Shown piece after piece: positions 50,638-60,096 of a stretch of 64,000 nt of DNA; within the stretch, counting starts at the first letter, position 1; every line of letters begins with the position of its first letter. The notes beneath the pieces are model-generated. The model did not search any database. It was not told the DNA's origin and saw only the letters and a program-made list of their open reading frames with translations. The stretch lies in NCBI GenBank assembly GCA_018873245.2, contig JAEMBT020000007.1, forward strand, positions 7,595,129 through 7,659,128. The letters run 5' to 3'. Made by a program: the position numbers and the translations under genes. Source of the stretch: Archegozetes longisetosus (taxonomy: Eukaryota; Arthropoda; Arachnida; Sarcoptiformes; Trhypochthoniidae).

Positions 50638-51876
50638 AATAAGTATAGTTTTGAAAGTTAGAACTAAGTTTCAGAAATAATCTGAGACACATACGAACCG
50701 ATTTCATTTTAGATGATTAGATATGAATTTTGGTCCTTAAAATATGTAACTTTCACTTTGAGCACTTGATGCAAATATGAACCCTCATTGAGAAGCTTTT
50801 ACAACTTTTTCCATTCATAATGTGTATAAATAATGAAAATTTAGGCCATTAGACCGTCGTTTGCCAACAAAAATAGGCATGTTTTACATATTTTGTTTAT
50901 ATTGCATATAAGGTGTGTTTTGTTTGTTGTTTAATATATTTTTGTTTGCAGACAAAGCACTTAAATATGAAATACAATTTATGAATCACTTGTTCTGTTC
51001 AGTTTAATCAACTGATTTATGAACATGAGTTCATTACTTGCATTTCCACATTCAAATTATATAACTTACAGATGGATATAATTCTATGATCTCTTTGATC
51101 ATCAGCTTTGGCAAAAGATTTTCAACAGTTCGACAAGGATCAGTCAAAATACGGAAAATTCATAAATTACACTACCATTTAACGCTGACTTGAAGCATTA
51201 ATTGTATTGTAAAGCATAAAGTTTACAAATAAACATGCCAATTAACTTGTTTTCATGAAGTGATGCTTGAATTTAGGTGTCAAAAGTTGAACGAAGGCAA
51301 GTAAATGTTGTTGAAAACTTGTAATTCCCGAAGTTTGCTTTTTAAACGATTTAAATAAATTGTTTTTATTATTTTATAATCACTTGTTTTGGTTTAACTG
51401 TGGGACCGAACTTTCCTTAACTTTATCGAAAATCACTTTCACCAGTAATACTTTGAAAAAGTTGAACGTTCAGGTCATTTGACGCAGCATTATATCAAAA
51501 AAGTTGGCAAATGTTAAACAGGTCTCAGATGTCTAATATGATTGAATGATAAACTTTGCATCGCTTCTAATCACATTAACAAGAAGAGAAAGCATTCGCA
51601 ACAATTGATTCGGTGGTTCAATTGAAGCCACAAAGCCATTTTGCTTTTTAATATTATCTATGAAGTGAAAATAAAATTGATCTTAAGGAATTTCAAATGA
51701 ATAAAATGAGCTTTTAATCACAATGAAATCGATTTTATTGAGTTTTGTACGCGTACAATGTTACAAGAAATTATAAAATCAATTTTGATATCTATAAAAA
51801 AGTTGTGTTATAAAGAGAGTCCTTTACAAAAGGCAGCTTTCAGACGATCCATGAGGCAATTTCCAGTGAAAATTGT
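50638..51876. other. No gene recognised
   Basis: AT-rich spacer. A minus-strand ATGAAATCGGTTC|GTATGT near 50690-50706 looks like another micro-exon start, but no downstream acceptor keeps a frame, so it is not annotated. Confidence 0.4.
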
Positions 51877-52665
51877 CTATTTCTTCAAAAATCCATACCC
51901 AGCATAGCCTATAAGATAATAAAAATGTAATTAGTTGTATTGCATATTCTCTGAAAAGCATAATTTATAAATTTGAGAGTGCTCAATTTTCACTCAAAAC
52001 TAAATGTTTAATTAGCTGGTAAGCTTTCGATATTCATTCCATAAATTTCAATAAAAGTTATAAAATATACCGTTCAATTGTATTTCTATTAAACTCGAAA
52101 ACTACTAACTATTATGAAATAATTTGAAAATTGTTAGCCTGGTCAAAATGATGAAAAGATTTCAAACAGAAAAATTACAAAAGTAGTCTGATTCCATTTG
52201 GATAAAAACATGTGAAAGATTGACTTAAGCTAGCTCAATATTAAAGTTTGAAGGAAGATTAAAAAATTGAGTTCAAGAAGTAATTGAAAACTAATATAAT
52301 TACCTGGATAGGCGTATCCTGCACTGTAATAGCCAGAGTATGCTAAAAGAGAATGAAATTTTAATTGAGATTGAAAATTTTCATGTTGAGTTTGCAAATG
52401 AGTTTGAAAAGGTACCTGGAACAGCTGCATAACCAGCAGAGTATGCAACTGGATAGCCATATCCATAGGAGGCATAGTATTGTCCGTATGCGATGGCCAC
52501 AAGGGCGAACAAGAAGAGGACAGCCTGTTAGAATTCAATATTGAATCATTAATTCTGATTGCGATCAAGAGAAGCAATGAAAACATTAGCAGAGTGATGG
52601 ACAAAAAGAAAGCAAAGCATTGGAAACATAACACAATCGACGTAACAACTCACCAAAACTTTCAT
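51877..52665 (-). CDS. Secreted Tyr/Ala/Gly-rich protein, 63 aa, four exons
   Basis: Exons (minus) 52665-52654, 52524-52416, 52342-52304 and 51908-51877; intron phases 0, 1, 1. Exon 1 encodes MKVL; the signal peptide is MKVLAVLFLFALVAIAYG. The mature chain reads QYYASYGYGYPVAYSAGYAA, VPAYSGYYSAGYAYPG and ends YAGYGFLKK. Each downstream exon adds one A-Y-x-G-Y unit, so the exons look like repeat modules. The C-terminal LKK matches the protein at 42323-42726. Four exons for 63 residues is a high intron density. Confidence 0.85.
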
Positions 52666-52748
52666 TTTTATTGTTTTAAGAGTTTTGTTCAACGAATTGA
52701 TCAAAATTGATAGCTAGTTCAAGTTTGAATTGCGAACCTGATCTTCTT

Positions 52749-52756
52749 CTTATATA
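52749..52756 (-). promoter_or_regulatory. TATA box of gene 51877-52665
   Basis: TATATAAG on the minus strand, 84 bp upstream of the start codon. Confidence 0.6.
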
Positions 52757-53605
52757 TTCTTTTTGACGACCTTGAGGAGCAAGGAATCTTCAGTAATGAC
52801 AATAGGGCGGTGGAGCGAGAATTTTAAGATGGTTATGCAACGCAATGCCTTACAAAATTCATCAAAATAATTATAATATAATACTGTCAAAAAAACTATG
52901 TTCTATAATTGGTTATTGATTCATGGCAGTTAAGCCCGGCCTCAAACCTCTTCAATGTCCGATAAAGGAATAAATCATTTAAACTAAAATACTAACAGAA
53001 ACTACCTGGAAAATTTTTCCGTTAAGCCTAACAATAATTTGAATTTATTTTTCTGGAAAAAACATTAAGTAGAGGTAAATTTTGACTTATTATGCACAAT
53101 GATTATACAATCAAACAAAATTAATATTCCTTAATATTTAAAAAGTCTTATAAAAGTGCTATAAATGAAGTCTCGCCCTAAAATACAAAAACATCGATAA
53201 ATCCTTTTTTTGAATAGCCTTGTAATAAATTAATAGACGTTAGGAATTTTTGATTTTATCATTAATTGTTGATTTGCGACCACGTGATACACCTTTATAT
53301 TTTAATTGCTTCACGACTGATTCATAATTGATTATTGAATTTTAATTTGACAACTTTCGTGCGATGAATCTATAATTATCAGTTTGACTTAATACTTTTT
53401 GATACAAACTCTCAAACAATTGAAGAAAAAACTGCGCAAGCAGTACGCCAACTTTGAATAAATATGCAAACAATATGCACTAAGTGTTTCCTTAAATGTA
53501 GTCTTATTAAATTACGATATAATCCTTGAATGTGTGATAATTGCGTTGAAAAGCTTGGTAATCCTGAACAAGAAAAGGCCTTTGTTATGTCAAATTCCTT
53601 ATAAT
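52757..53605. other. No gene recognised
   Basis: AT-rich spacer without a supportable exon. Confidence 0.4.
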
Positions 53606-53770
53606 GCGCGTCAATTTTCTGTCAAATTTCATTTTTAGTTTGATTTGATTACTACTTTGAGTACCATATGTTTGTTAATATGTTCAATATTATAGTCTGG
53701 TGGAATATTCCATGACAAGGCATCACTTCTGGCTGCTTATTAGCAGATTATTAAGCTTTTAAGTTTATAT
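53606..53770 (+). repeat. Dispersed repeat D1, copy 2
   Basis: Diverged copy of 40931-41095 in the same orientation, sharing CATCACTTCTGGCTGCT-like and TTGATTACTACTTTGA-like blocks. Here no MITE follows it. Confidence 0.45.
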
Positions 53771-53942
53771 AAGCAATTGTATGCTACTATAATTGCCCCT
53801 ATAAGTTCACTCAATAGACTCATTGAAAATTATCATAAATTCATTTAGAATGCAACAAAACTAATTTTATTCAAGAATTCGTTTTATAAAGAAACAAAGT
53901 AAACATAACAAACAATAGAATATTAAGACAAAATTTCAAAAC

Positions 53943-55187
53943 TTAATTCGAAGAATCTTGAACGGAATGAACTCTATGGTTCGAGTTGACATTAGCATAA
54001 CCAACGACACCGACTTGTTGTTGCTGCGGTTGAACCACTTCTTGAACTCTGACTTGCTTTAGTGGCTGGACCACTACTGACGAAACTCTAGGCTGAAGAA
54101 CTGAAATCGAGCTATATCTTGGTGGTTCGAGATGTTGCTTAATCACAGAAACTTGTGGTTGGACCACTTGACCAACTGGTCCTTGATGTTCCGAATCAGA
54201 TCCTCTTATAAAATACGAATATTGCAATGCTCCTTTTCCTGAATCTCTATGTCCTTCTATACTAACGGGTCTCGAATGAGCTGAAACTGAGACAGAACTT
54301 TTATGATCTGCGGGTTGGATAATGCTTGAGTACTGCAAAGGCAGCAATTCACTCGTAATTCGCAAATTATTAATTGGATTCTTTTGGAGATCTGATTCAA
54401 CTAAAGTCACGATCTGTTTTCCCTGATCAACTGGTTGAAGAATAATTCGTTTTTCTATATCAATAGGCTGAATAGCTCCTAAAGACAACTGTTCGACCTG
54501 TGGCTGGACTGGAAGAATAGTAATTTGTTGGTCTTCAGGCCGAATAGATTCAATGAAATATTGATTTTGAATACTAGGATCGGCTGATATTATCGAGTAT
54601 TGGCGTCTATCATGTTCCAAGCCATAACGAGCCTGTCCGATGTACTGAATTGTATCTTTTGGGCTCAATACAGTCTGCACCGGACTTCTCAAAAGTTGTA
54701 TGATACTAACAGGCGCTTGATGCCCATTCACACTCTGAATACTTGACGGCAATATTTGTATTCTGCTGTCTTGAATACTGGCTGCAGAAGCCAACGACAA
54801 TATTGCTAAGAATACAAGCTGTACAACCATAAGAAATGTTAGACCATTAGTAAAGTTGTTAATACAATAGTAAGAACAATGCCTGCACTATTGCAAACAT
54901 GGAACAATTTAAGGTTATGAAAACAGGATTATGCGAGTTATAGTGAATTGCTTAAATTCAACTAAACTCATACTAGTTTGCAGATATTTGAATAAATTGC
55001 TTCGAAAGCTGCAATCTTCGGGTTTTTCTCGCATTCTTCAACAAAGTTCTATATTTTTTACAAATTTAGCAAATAACTATTTGACTTTAATATGTCCGCT
55101 GTAACTACTGATTGAAAATTATAACTAAACCTACTTTGAAAATATAACTTTGAAAAATGAGAAAAAATTGTATATTCGACTTACCAT
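53943..55187 (-). CDS. Secreted Gln/Val/Ile/Ser-rich protein, ~292 aa
   Basis: Main exon 54818-53943; the likely first exon is a lone ATG at 55187-55185 followed by GTAAGTCG. Splicing to the CAG acceptor at 54819 gives MLVFLAILSLASA as signal peptide. A TATA box 80 bp upstream of that ATG supports this start. Without splicing, an ATG at 54830 would give MVVQLVFLAILSLASAAS, also a valid signal. The mature chain is hydrophilic and repetitive in style: IQ..PVQ, QPQVEQLSLGAIQPID, VVQPQVSVIKQHLEPPRYSS and VVVQPLKQVRVQEVVQPQQ. It has no cysteines, membrane segment or recognised domain. It is the largest product of the cluster; a structural or matrix role is plausible from composition and location only. 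Confidence 0.8.
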
Positions 55188-55266
55188 TTTGTGAGTTTTA
55201 AAACTAGTCAAGTGATGTACTTGAAAGTGAACAAAAATATAGTTACTTCGGAAAATTGTGCACCAA

Positions 55267-55275
55267 TTTTATATA
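55267..55275 (-). promoter_or_regulatory. TATA box of gene 53943-55187
   Basis: TATATAAAA on the minus strand, 80 bp upstream of the ATG-only exon; its spacing supports that exon over the internal start. Confidence 0.65.
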
Positions 55276-55728
55276 GATATGAAGTCCTTGGAATAGATAT
55301 CTTAATAGCATCTCTCAAACCCTTAAAGATCTAAAGATCCTACTGACCGATTCGAAGAAAATTAGACATTAGTTTTTATGTCTCAACTATTATATGTTGG
55401 ATGCTGTCTCATGATAACTAAATGGTTTAAAGCGAGTTTTAGTTTTGTTTATCAAAAGTTGAAAATATACAAAAGTAGCATAAATTAACCTCAAAGTCAA
55501 GGAGAGGACATCTGAAAATACTGTTTATAAGATGAAAATCACAAACCCTTTCTCATAAGTTGTTGAGTAGTTAATCTGATTTTGAACTTCTAAATTTTAT
55601 TTTACATTAATATTCGGTACATGAGATGTTTACTGAATTTTTAACAGCTTTCAACTTTGATTTATCTTTTATGGTTAAAGATAATGGACAATTAAATAAA
55701 TGATTTTGAAACCAAGAGTATATCAACT
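55276..55728. other. No gene recognised
   Basis: Spacer between the promoter of one minus-strand gene and the stop codon of the next. Nothing assignable. Confidence 0.4.
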
Positions 55729-56104
55729 TTAATAAAGTCCATAGCCGTGACCATAGCCATGTCCGAAGCCGTGACCATATCCTCCGATTTCGTATTTCAA
55801 TCCTGTGCTGACGTATTGTGGACCGCTGAACAAAATCAAATCAAATCTAATGGTAAAACGAAACACTTACGATAAGAGGTTTACTAAAAACATACTAATG
55901 TCCGTGAGGTATGATTCGGTGCTCATATCGATGACTGTAGCCAACACCTGGTCCATGTCCGTAATATCCATAATGACCATAAGATGGGTGAATTTGCTTT
56001 GTTTCAAAACCATAGGACCGTGAATAGGGGCCATAACCTCCGGCCAGAGCAAATCCAAGCAAAGCAACAAAACAGAAAAAAGTCAAAGGAGTAAAGTATT
56101 TCAT
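55729..56104 (-). CDS. Secreted Gly/Tyr/His-rich protein, 101 aa
   Basis: Exons (minus) 56104-55896 and 55825-55729, phase-2 intron. The signal peptide MKYFTPLTFFCFVALLGFALA lies in one exon; an upstream in-frame ATG at 56134 would add ten residues and spoil it. The mature chain starts GGYGPYSRSYGFETKQIHPS, continues YGHYGYYGHGPGVGYSHRYE and PHGHYGPQYVSTGLKYEIGG. It ends YGHGFGHGYGHGYGLY. GHGYGHGYG repeats link it to the proteins at 44752, 57469 and 59697. Confidence 0.87.
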
Positions 56105-56193
56105 CTTTATGTCTGACACACGAGTTATGCTCAACTTTTACTTTTATCAAGCACTATTGTTAAATGAAGTGATAGAGATTAATTGTGGACCAC

Positions 56194-56200
56194 TTTTATA
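56194..56200 (-). promoter_or_regulatory. TATA box of gene 55729-56104
   Basis: TATAAAA on the minus strand, 90 bp upstream of the start codon. Confidence 0.6.
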
Positions 56201-56204
56201 TGAA

Positions 56205-57398
56205 TGTGTTGTGTTCAAGCCTCGGTTTGGTACACAGGGCGGTAGGTTTGGTCTTATAATTATCATTACCTCAAACTTTTCATTTCCACGTCAATAAATT
56301 CAAGTCTAGGAAATAATGCGTGTTTTCATAATATAACAATGTTCTCCTGAATTGAGCCAAAAAATGAATAAAGTATTCAAAATTATAATTATGGGCATGC
56401 AGTACTAAGGTTTTAAGGTCAAAATCTTGAAAACTTTTCTCTACAGCTTCAGCCAATTGAACGAAAATTTGATTTTGAAACTATAGTATGTAAGCTGGCT
56501 GTCAAGTTATTGGACACTAGAAAATATGATATGAGTTTTTTGAGCAATCCGATTGTGATTGAAAACAATTAAGCTATGTGAACAACTTTAATTCACTCAA
56601 CTTGAAAACATAAAATTGATTTGAATTGCTTAATTAGGTCAAAAAAGATAAATCTTTTCAGTTGCACGCACTGCAAACCCATATTTAGAGCTGAATATTA
56701 GATAAATATTGCTTTGTTTTCTTCCACTTAAGTTATTATAAGTAACTGTTTGTTATAAATAACTCGGAAGTATATATTTATGTTTCTTCAAAGGTATTAA
56801 TTCAATATGAAATCTAAGTTGAATTTGATTTGCAGACAAACTTTAGTTCTTTATGATTGTCTAGATTTTGATTAAGAAAAGTATTGTATAAGAGCAAAAA
56901 CAACTTAAGAAAAGACTCATTGACTAATTGAGACACCAATAATAAAGCTGTCAGCAATTTTGTTCAAAACTATTCCTTTAGTTTGATTGAATTCTGAGAA
57001 ACAAAGACTGACTTGTAAGCTGAAAGATGAAAATCTATCTCTAAATTGCTACTTGGTTGTATTTTAATATAATTGATTGAATTTATCAAATTAGTAAATC
57101 TGAGCGATTGTTTTTCCTTAAGTAAACTATTTCAAGTAAATAAAAGTAGTGTTAAAATAATATATTCTTATTTATTCTATTGTGATTGTGGTGTCACAAC
57201 GTTTTTATAAAAGAAACAATATATTGTTTATATAGAGTATGATCTGCTTCACTTTCATTATCCTTTTGACAATAGCTTGTAATTAGAGTCATATCCAGAT
57301 CAGAGAGCGCACGAATTCTTATTGACTTTACTTATTAGAATCAACTCTTATCACCCTGTAATTGACTATTAATTAGCACTAAAACACACTTTCATTCC
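56205..57398. other. Divergent intergenic region
   Basis: AT-rich spacer between the minus-strand gene at 55729-56104 and the plus-strand gene at 57469. No exon recognised. Confidence 0.45.
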
Positions 57399-57406
57399 TA
57401 TATAAA
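57399..57406 (+). promoter_or_regulatory. TATA box of gene at 57469
   Basis: TATATAAA, 63-70 bp upstream of the start codon. Confidence 0.7.
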
Positions 57407-57468
57407 TGCATCAAAATTCATAACTATTTCAGAAAGTAAACGCAAACGTAACTGACTCTTCAACAAAA

Positions 57469-57968
57469 ATGTCAAGTTTGGTAAGAATTATCAATTATAT
57501 AGTGTTCAAGCATCAGGTCTATTCAACTACTCGAAGAGAACTCTTAACTTATTTGTACTTTAAATTAAAACTTAACTTAGCTTTGTCAAATATTATTCAA
57601 GTACTATTATATGCTATATTCAATGTTTTTAGGTGAGCTTAGTTTTCGTTGCACTTATTCTATGCTTAATTGATTCATCAAATTGTGGTCATTTGATTGG
57701 TCATCACGGTCACGGCTATGGACACCATGGACTAGGACACCATTATGAACATGGTTATGGTCACCATCATGGATACGGTCATCATTACGGTCACGGTTAT
57801 GGCCATTATGGCCACGGTGGTCATTACGGGCCACACTATTACGGCACACATATTCATCACGGTCATCACGGCCATCATGGCCACCATGGCTATCATGGCC
57901 ACCACGGTTATCACGGTGGGCATTATGGAATCTATGGACATTCCTTGCATCACGGATATCACCGATAA
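57469..57968 (+). CDS. Secreted His/Gly-rich repeat protein, 115 aa
   Basis: Exons 57469-57480 and 57633-57968, phase-0 intron. Exon 1 encodes MSSL; the signal peptide continues VSLVFVALILCLIDSSNC. From residue ~24 the chain is almost wholly His, Gly and Tyr: GHLIGHHGHGYGHHGLGHHY, GHHYGHGYGHYGHGGHYGPH, HHGHHGHHGHHGYHGHHGYH. It ends HSLHHGYHR. Roughly 40% of the mature residues are His, which suggests metal binding or pH-dependent assembly; this is inference from composition. The repetitive DNA leaves all six frames partly open, so the long antisense frames are by-products. Confidence 0.87.
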
Positions 57969-59594
57969 AGTTTGACATAATTGCAACCATGAGAAAAATT
58001 TATGAATCTCAAGATAATCAAAATTACTTGAATTTCATTTAATTGTATCAGATATTTATCACTTATATTGAGCTATATATTTAAAAAAATTGTCTGGGAT
58101 CAGTAGCGAAAGTATTGTGTGAATAATAAATAAGATTTTTTATGAAATAGCTTAGCCTTATTTTCGCATATTTAATGTTTAATGACCTAATCTGTTAAAA
58201 GGGAAAACAAATGTGTCGCAAACCAATTGAAATTCAAAGCAAACATAATTAGCTCATGAGTAAATTTGATTACTATCTGACTGTTATTGCCTAAGCTAGC
58301 TCAGCATGAAACACTGTTGTTTATGGCTTTGTAAAGTTTGAATTACATTCGTTTGTATAACAAGGCGATAAAAATGAGTTATTAATGTTTTTATTTCTCA
58401 TTACTGATGGCATTAATTAGATTACAAATGTTTAGGGCGCTATTTTTTTATTAAGTTTAAGTCGGAAAACCGATATTTCAAAAGTGTCTAAACATTTAGT
58501 TTTTACTTGCATTTAGTATCTCAACAGTGCTTTAGCTTCAAATTCAAACTTTCTGTTATTGACTTTCCAATGCTTGATTTCTCACTTCATTCAAAAGTGA
58601 CTAGTTTTAGTTGTAAAACTGATGCTGGACTATATATTCAAACAGTACAGATATTGTTAGTGATGTAATACTTTTCAAATCTTATTCACAGGTTATCTAA
58701 GTTCATAGGCTTATTTGGTTTTAAAACTGAGATTCAAATTTCAGGTTGTCATATTTTCTTTAAGTTTGACATTTTTTAGGCTTTGATATTAGTGAACAAA
58801 TACATTCAATGTGATGATTACGTGGAATCTGAGTTTTATCAACTTATACCCCTAAACAAATAAGTATTGAGAGCAGATTAAACAATCAAATTTAGCTTGG
58901 AGAGAGGACAATTTAGCAATACGTATCTACTATTATTTCAAAACCTATGCATGATTAATCGTAAAAAATAGCGTAATAAAGTTAATCGAATAGTTGAAAG
59001 GTCTTAATACGTTGAGTTGTATAAGCTTGTTATACAAAATCCTCCCACTGTAACTGCATATTACTCCCTAACTATCCGTTGGCTTTAATTTGTTGCCTCC
59101 GATATATTGTCTAGTTTGCCCTTGTTTGTTACTCATAGATAACAACATTTTAGTCTTGTTACTAGAAAATTATATGGATTTATAAAACCAAAGGAGCATT
59201 GCACAACAATTGTTTTTCACTAATGTTAATGATTTTCCCTCCGAACAAATACTTACTTTTCAGAGAAACATTGAGAAGAAAGAGTAATAATGCCAGATTA
59301 ATAAGAATTGATTCAATAGTTCAGGCTATAGAGAGAGAGAGAGAGAGAGAGAGCTAATATCCTTAATCCATAATTAGAGATCATTTAATTGAGTAACAAT
59401 AATTGTCTTATATTATGACCTGGTTTACATAATTAGTCATTTAAATTTTCACGAATGATCCTTAATTAAAGCAAAGAAGTATTTCAAGATTGAAAACGAA
59501 AGTTAGGCACTTGGGTGGGACTAGTGCTCAATTAATATATGCAAAAGCTCACCCATGACCTAAAATCGGTAGTGGCCCATCAGAAATGGTCAGG
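57969..59594. other. No gene recognised
   Basis: 3' flank (AATAAATAAG near 58124) then AT-rich spacer with a (GA)n run at 59331. No exon recognised. Confidence 0.45.
59331..59353. repeat. (GA)n microsatellite
   Basis: Eleven GA units upstream of the gene at 59697. Confidence 0.9.
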
Positions 59595-59602
59595 TATATA
59601 AA
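59595..59602 (+). promoter_or_regulatory. TATA box of gene at 59697
   Basis: TATATAAA about 100 bp upstream of the start codon. Confidence 0.65.
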
Positions 59603-59696
59603 CCAAAGTCTTTATCATCTAATTTCACAGTTTAATTTGATTAATCATATCATTGCAACTTTCTAGTGTAAAAGCTTCCAATTCAAACTTATTACA

Positions 59697-60096
59697 ATGC
59701 AAAAATTGATTGCAATTTTGTTGCTCGCTTCATTGTGTGCTTTGGCCGTCGCTCAGTATGGTCATGGTTACGGATACCATAACCAGCCACTTGAGATTAA
59801 GCATGTAAGCTATGGTGGTCACGGATATGGAGGATATGGAGGTCACGGAGGATATGGTCACTCCGCTGGTCATTCCGTCAGATATGACATCCGCCAAAAC
59901 CACGGATACGGTGCGAAAAACCATGCTCTTATATTATCAGAGCTTAGTGTTAAAAGATAGTTTCGTAACTAATTCAGGGGGTTTTTATTATGGTATAGGA
60001 CACGGAGGCTATGGCGGACACGGTTATGGTGGACACGGAGGTTATGGTGGACACAGCGTCAGAATTAGCCACGGAGGCTACGGTGGACACTACTAA
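59697..60096 (+). CDS. Secreted Gly/Tyr/His-rich protein, ~110 aa
   Basis: Exon 1 59697-59910, phase-1 donor G|GTGCGA. Exon 2 starts at 59978 (after TTCAG) or 59999 (after TATAG); both keep frame and end at the TAA at 60096, giving 110 or 103 residues. The signal peptide is MQKLIAILLLASLCALAVA. The mature chain starts QYGHGYGYHNQPLEIKHVSY, then GGHGYGGYGGHGGYGHSAGH and SVRYDIRQNHGYG. After the intron come GGHGYGGHGGYGGHSVRISH and GGYGGHY. The short non-repeat motif (H)SVR occurs in both exons, suggesting an internal duplication. AATAAA near 60247 is the likely polyadenylation signal. Two acceptors 21 bp apart could yield two isoforms. Confidence 0.87.

Noticed and set aside
57655..57990. Antisense and alternative frames across the His-rich gene
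   Set aside because: Produced by the GGTCATCAC-type repeat; only one frame has a signal peptide, splice donor and TATA box.
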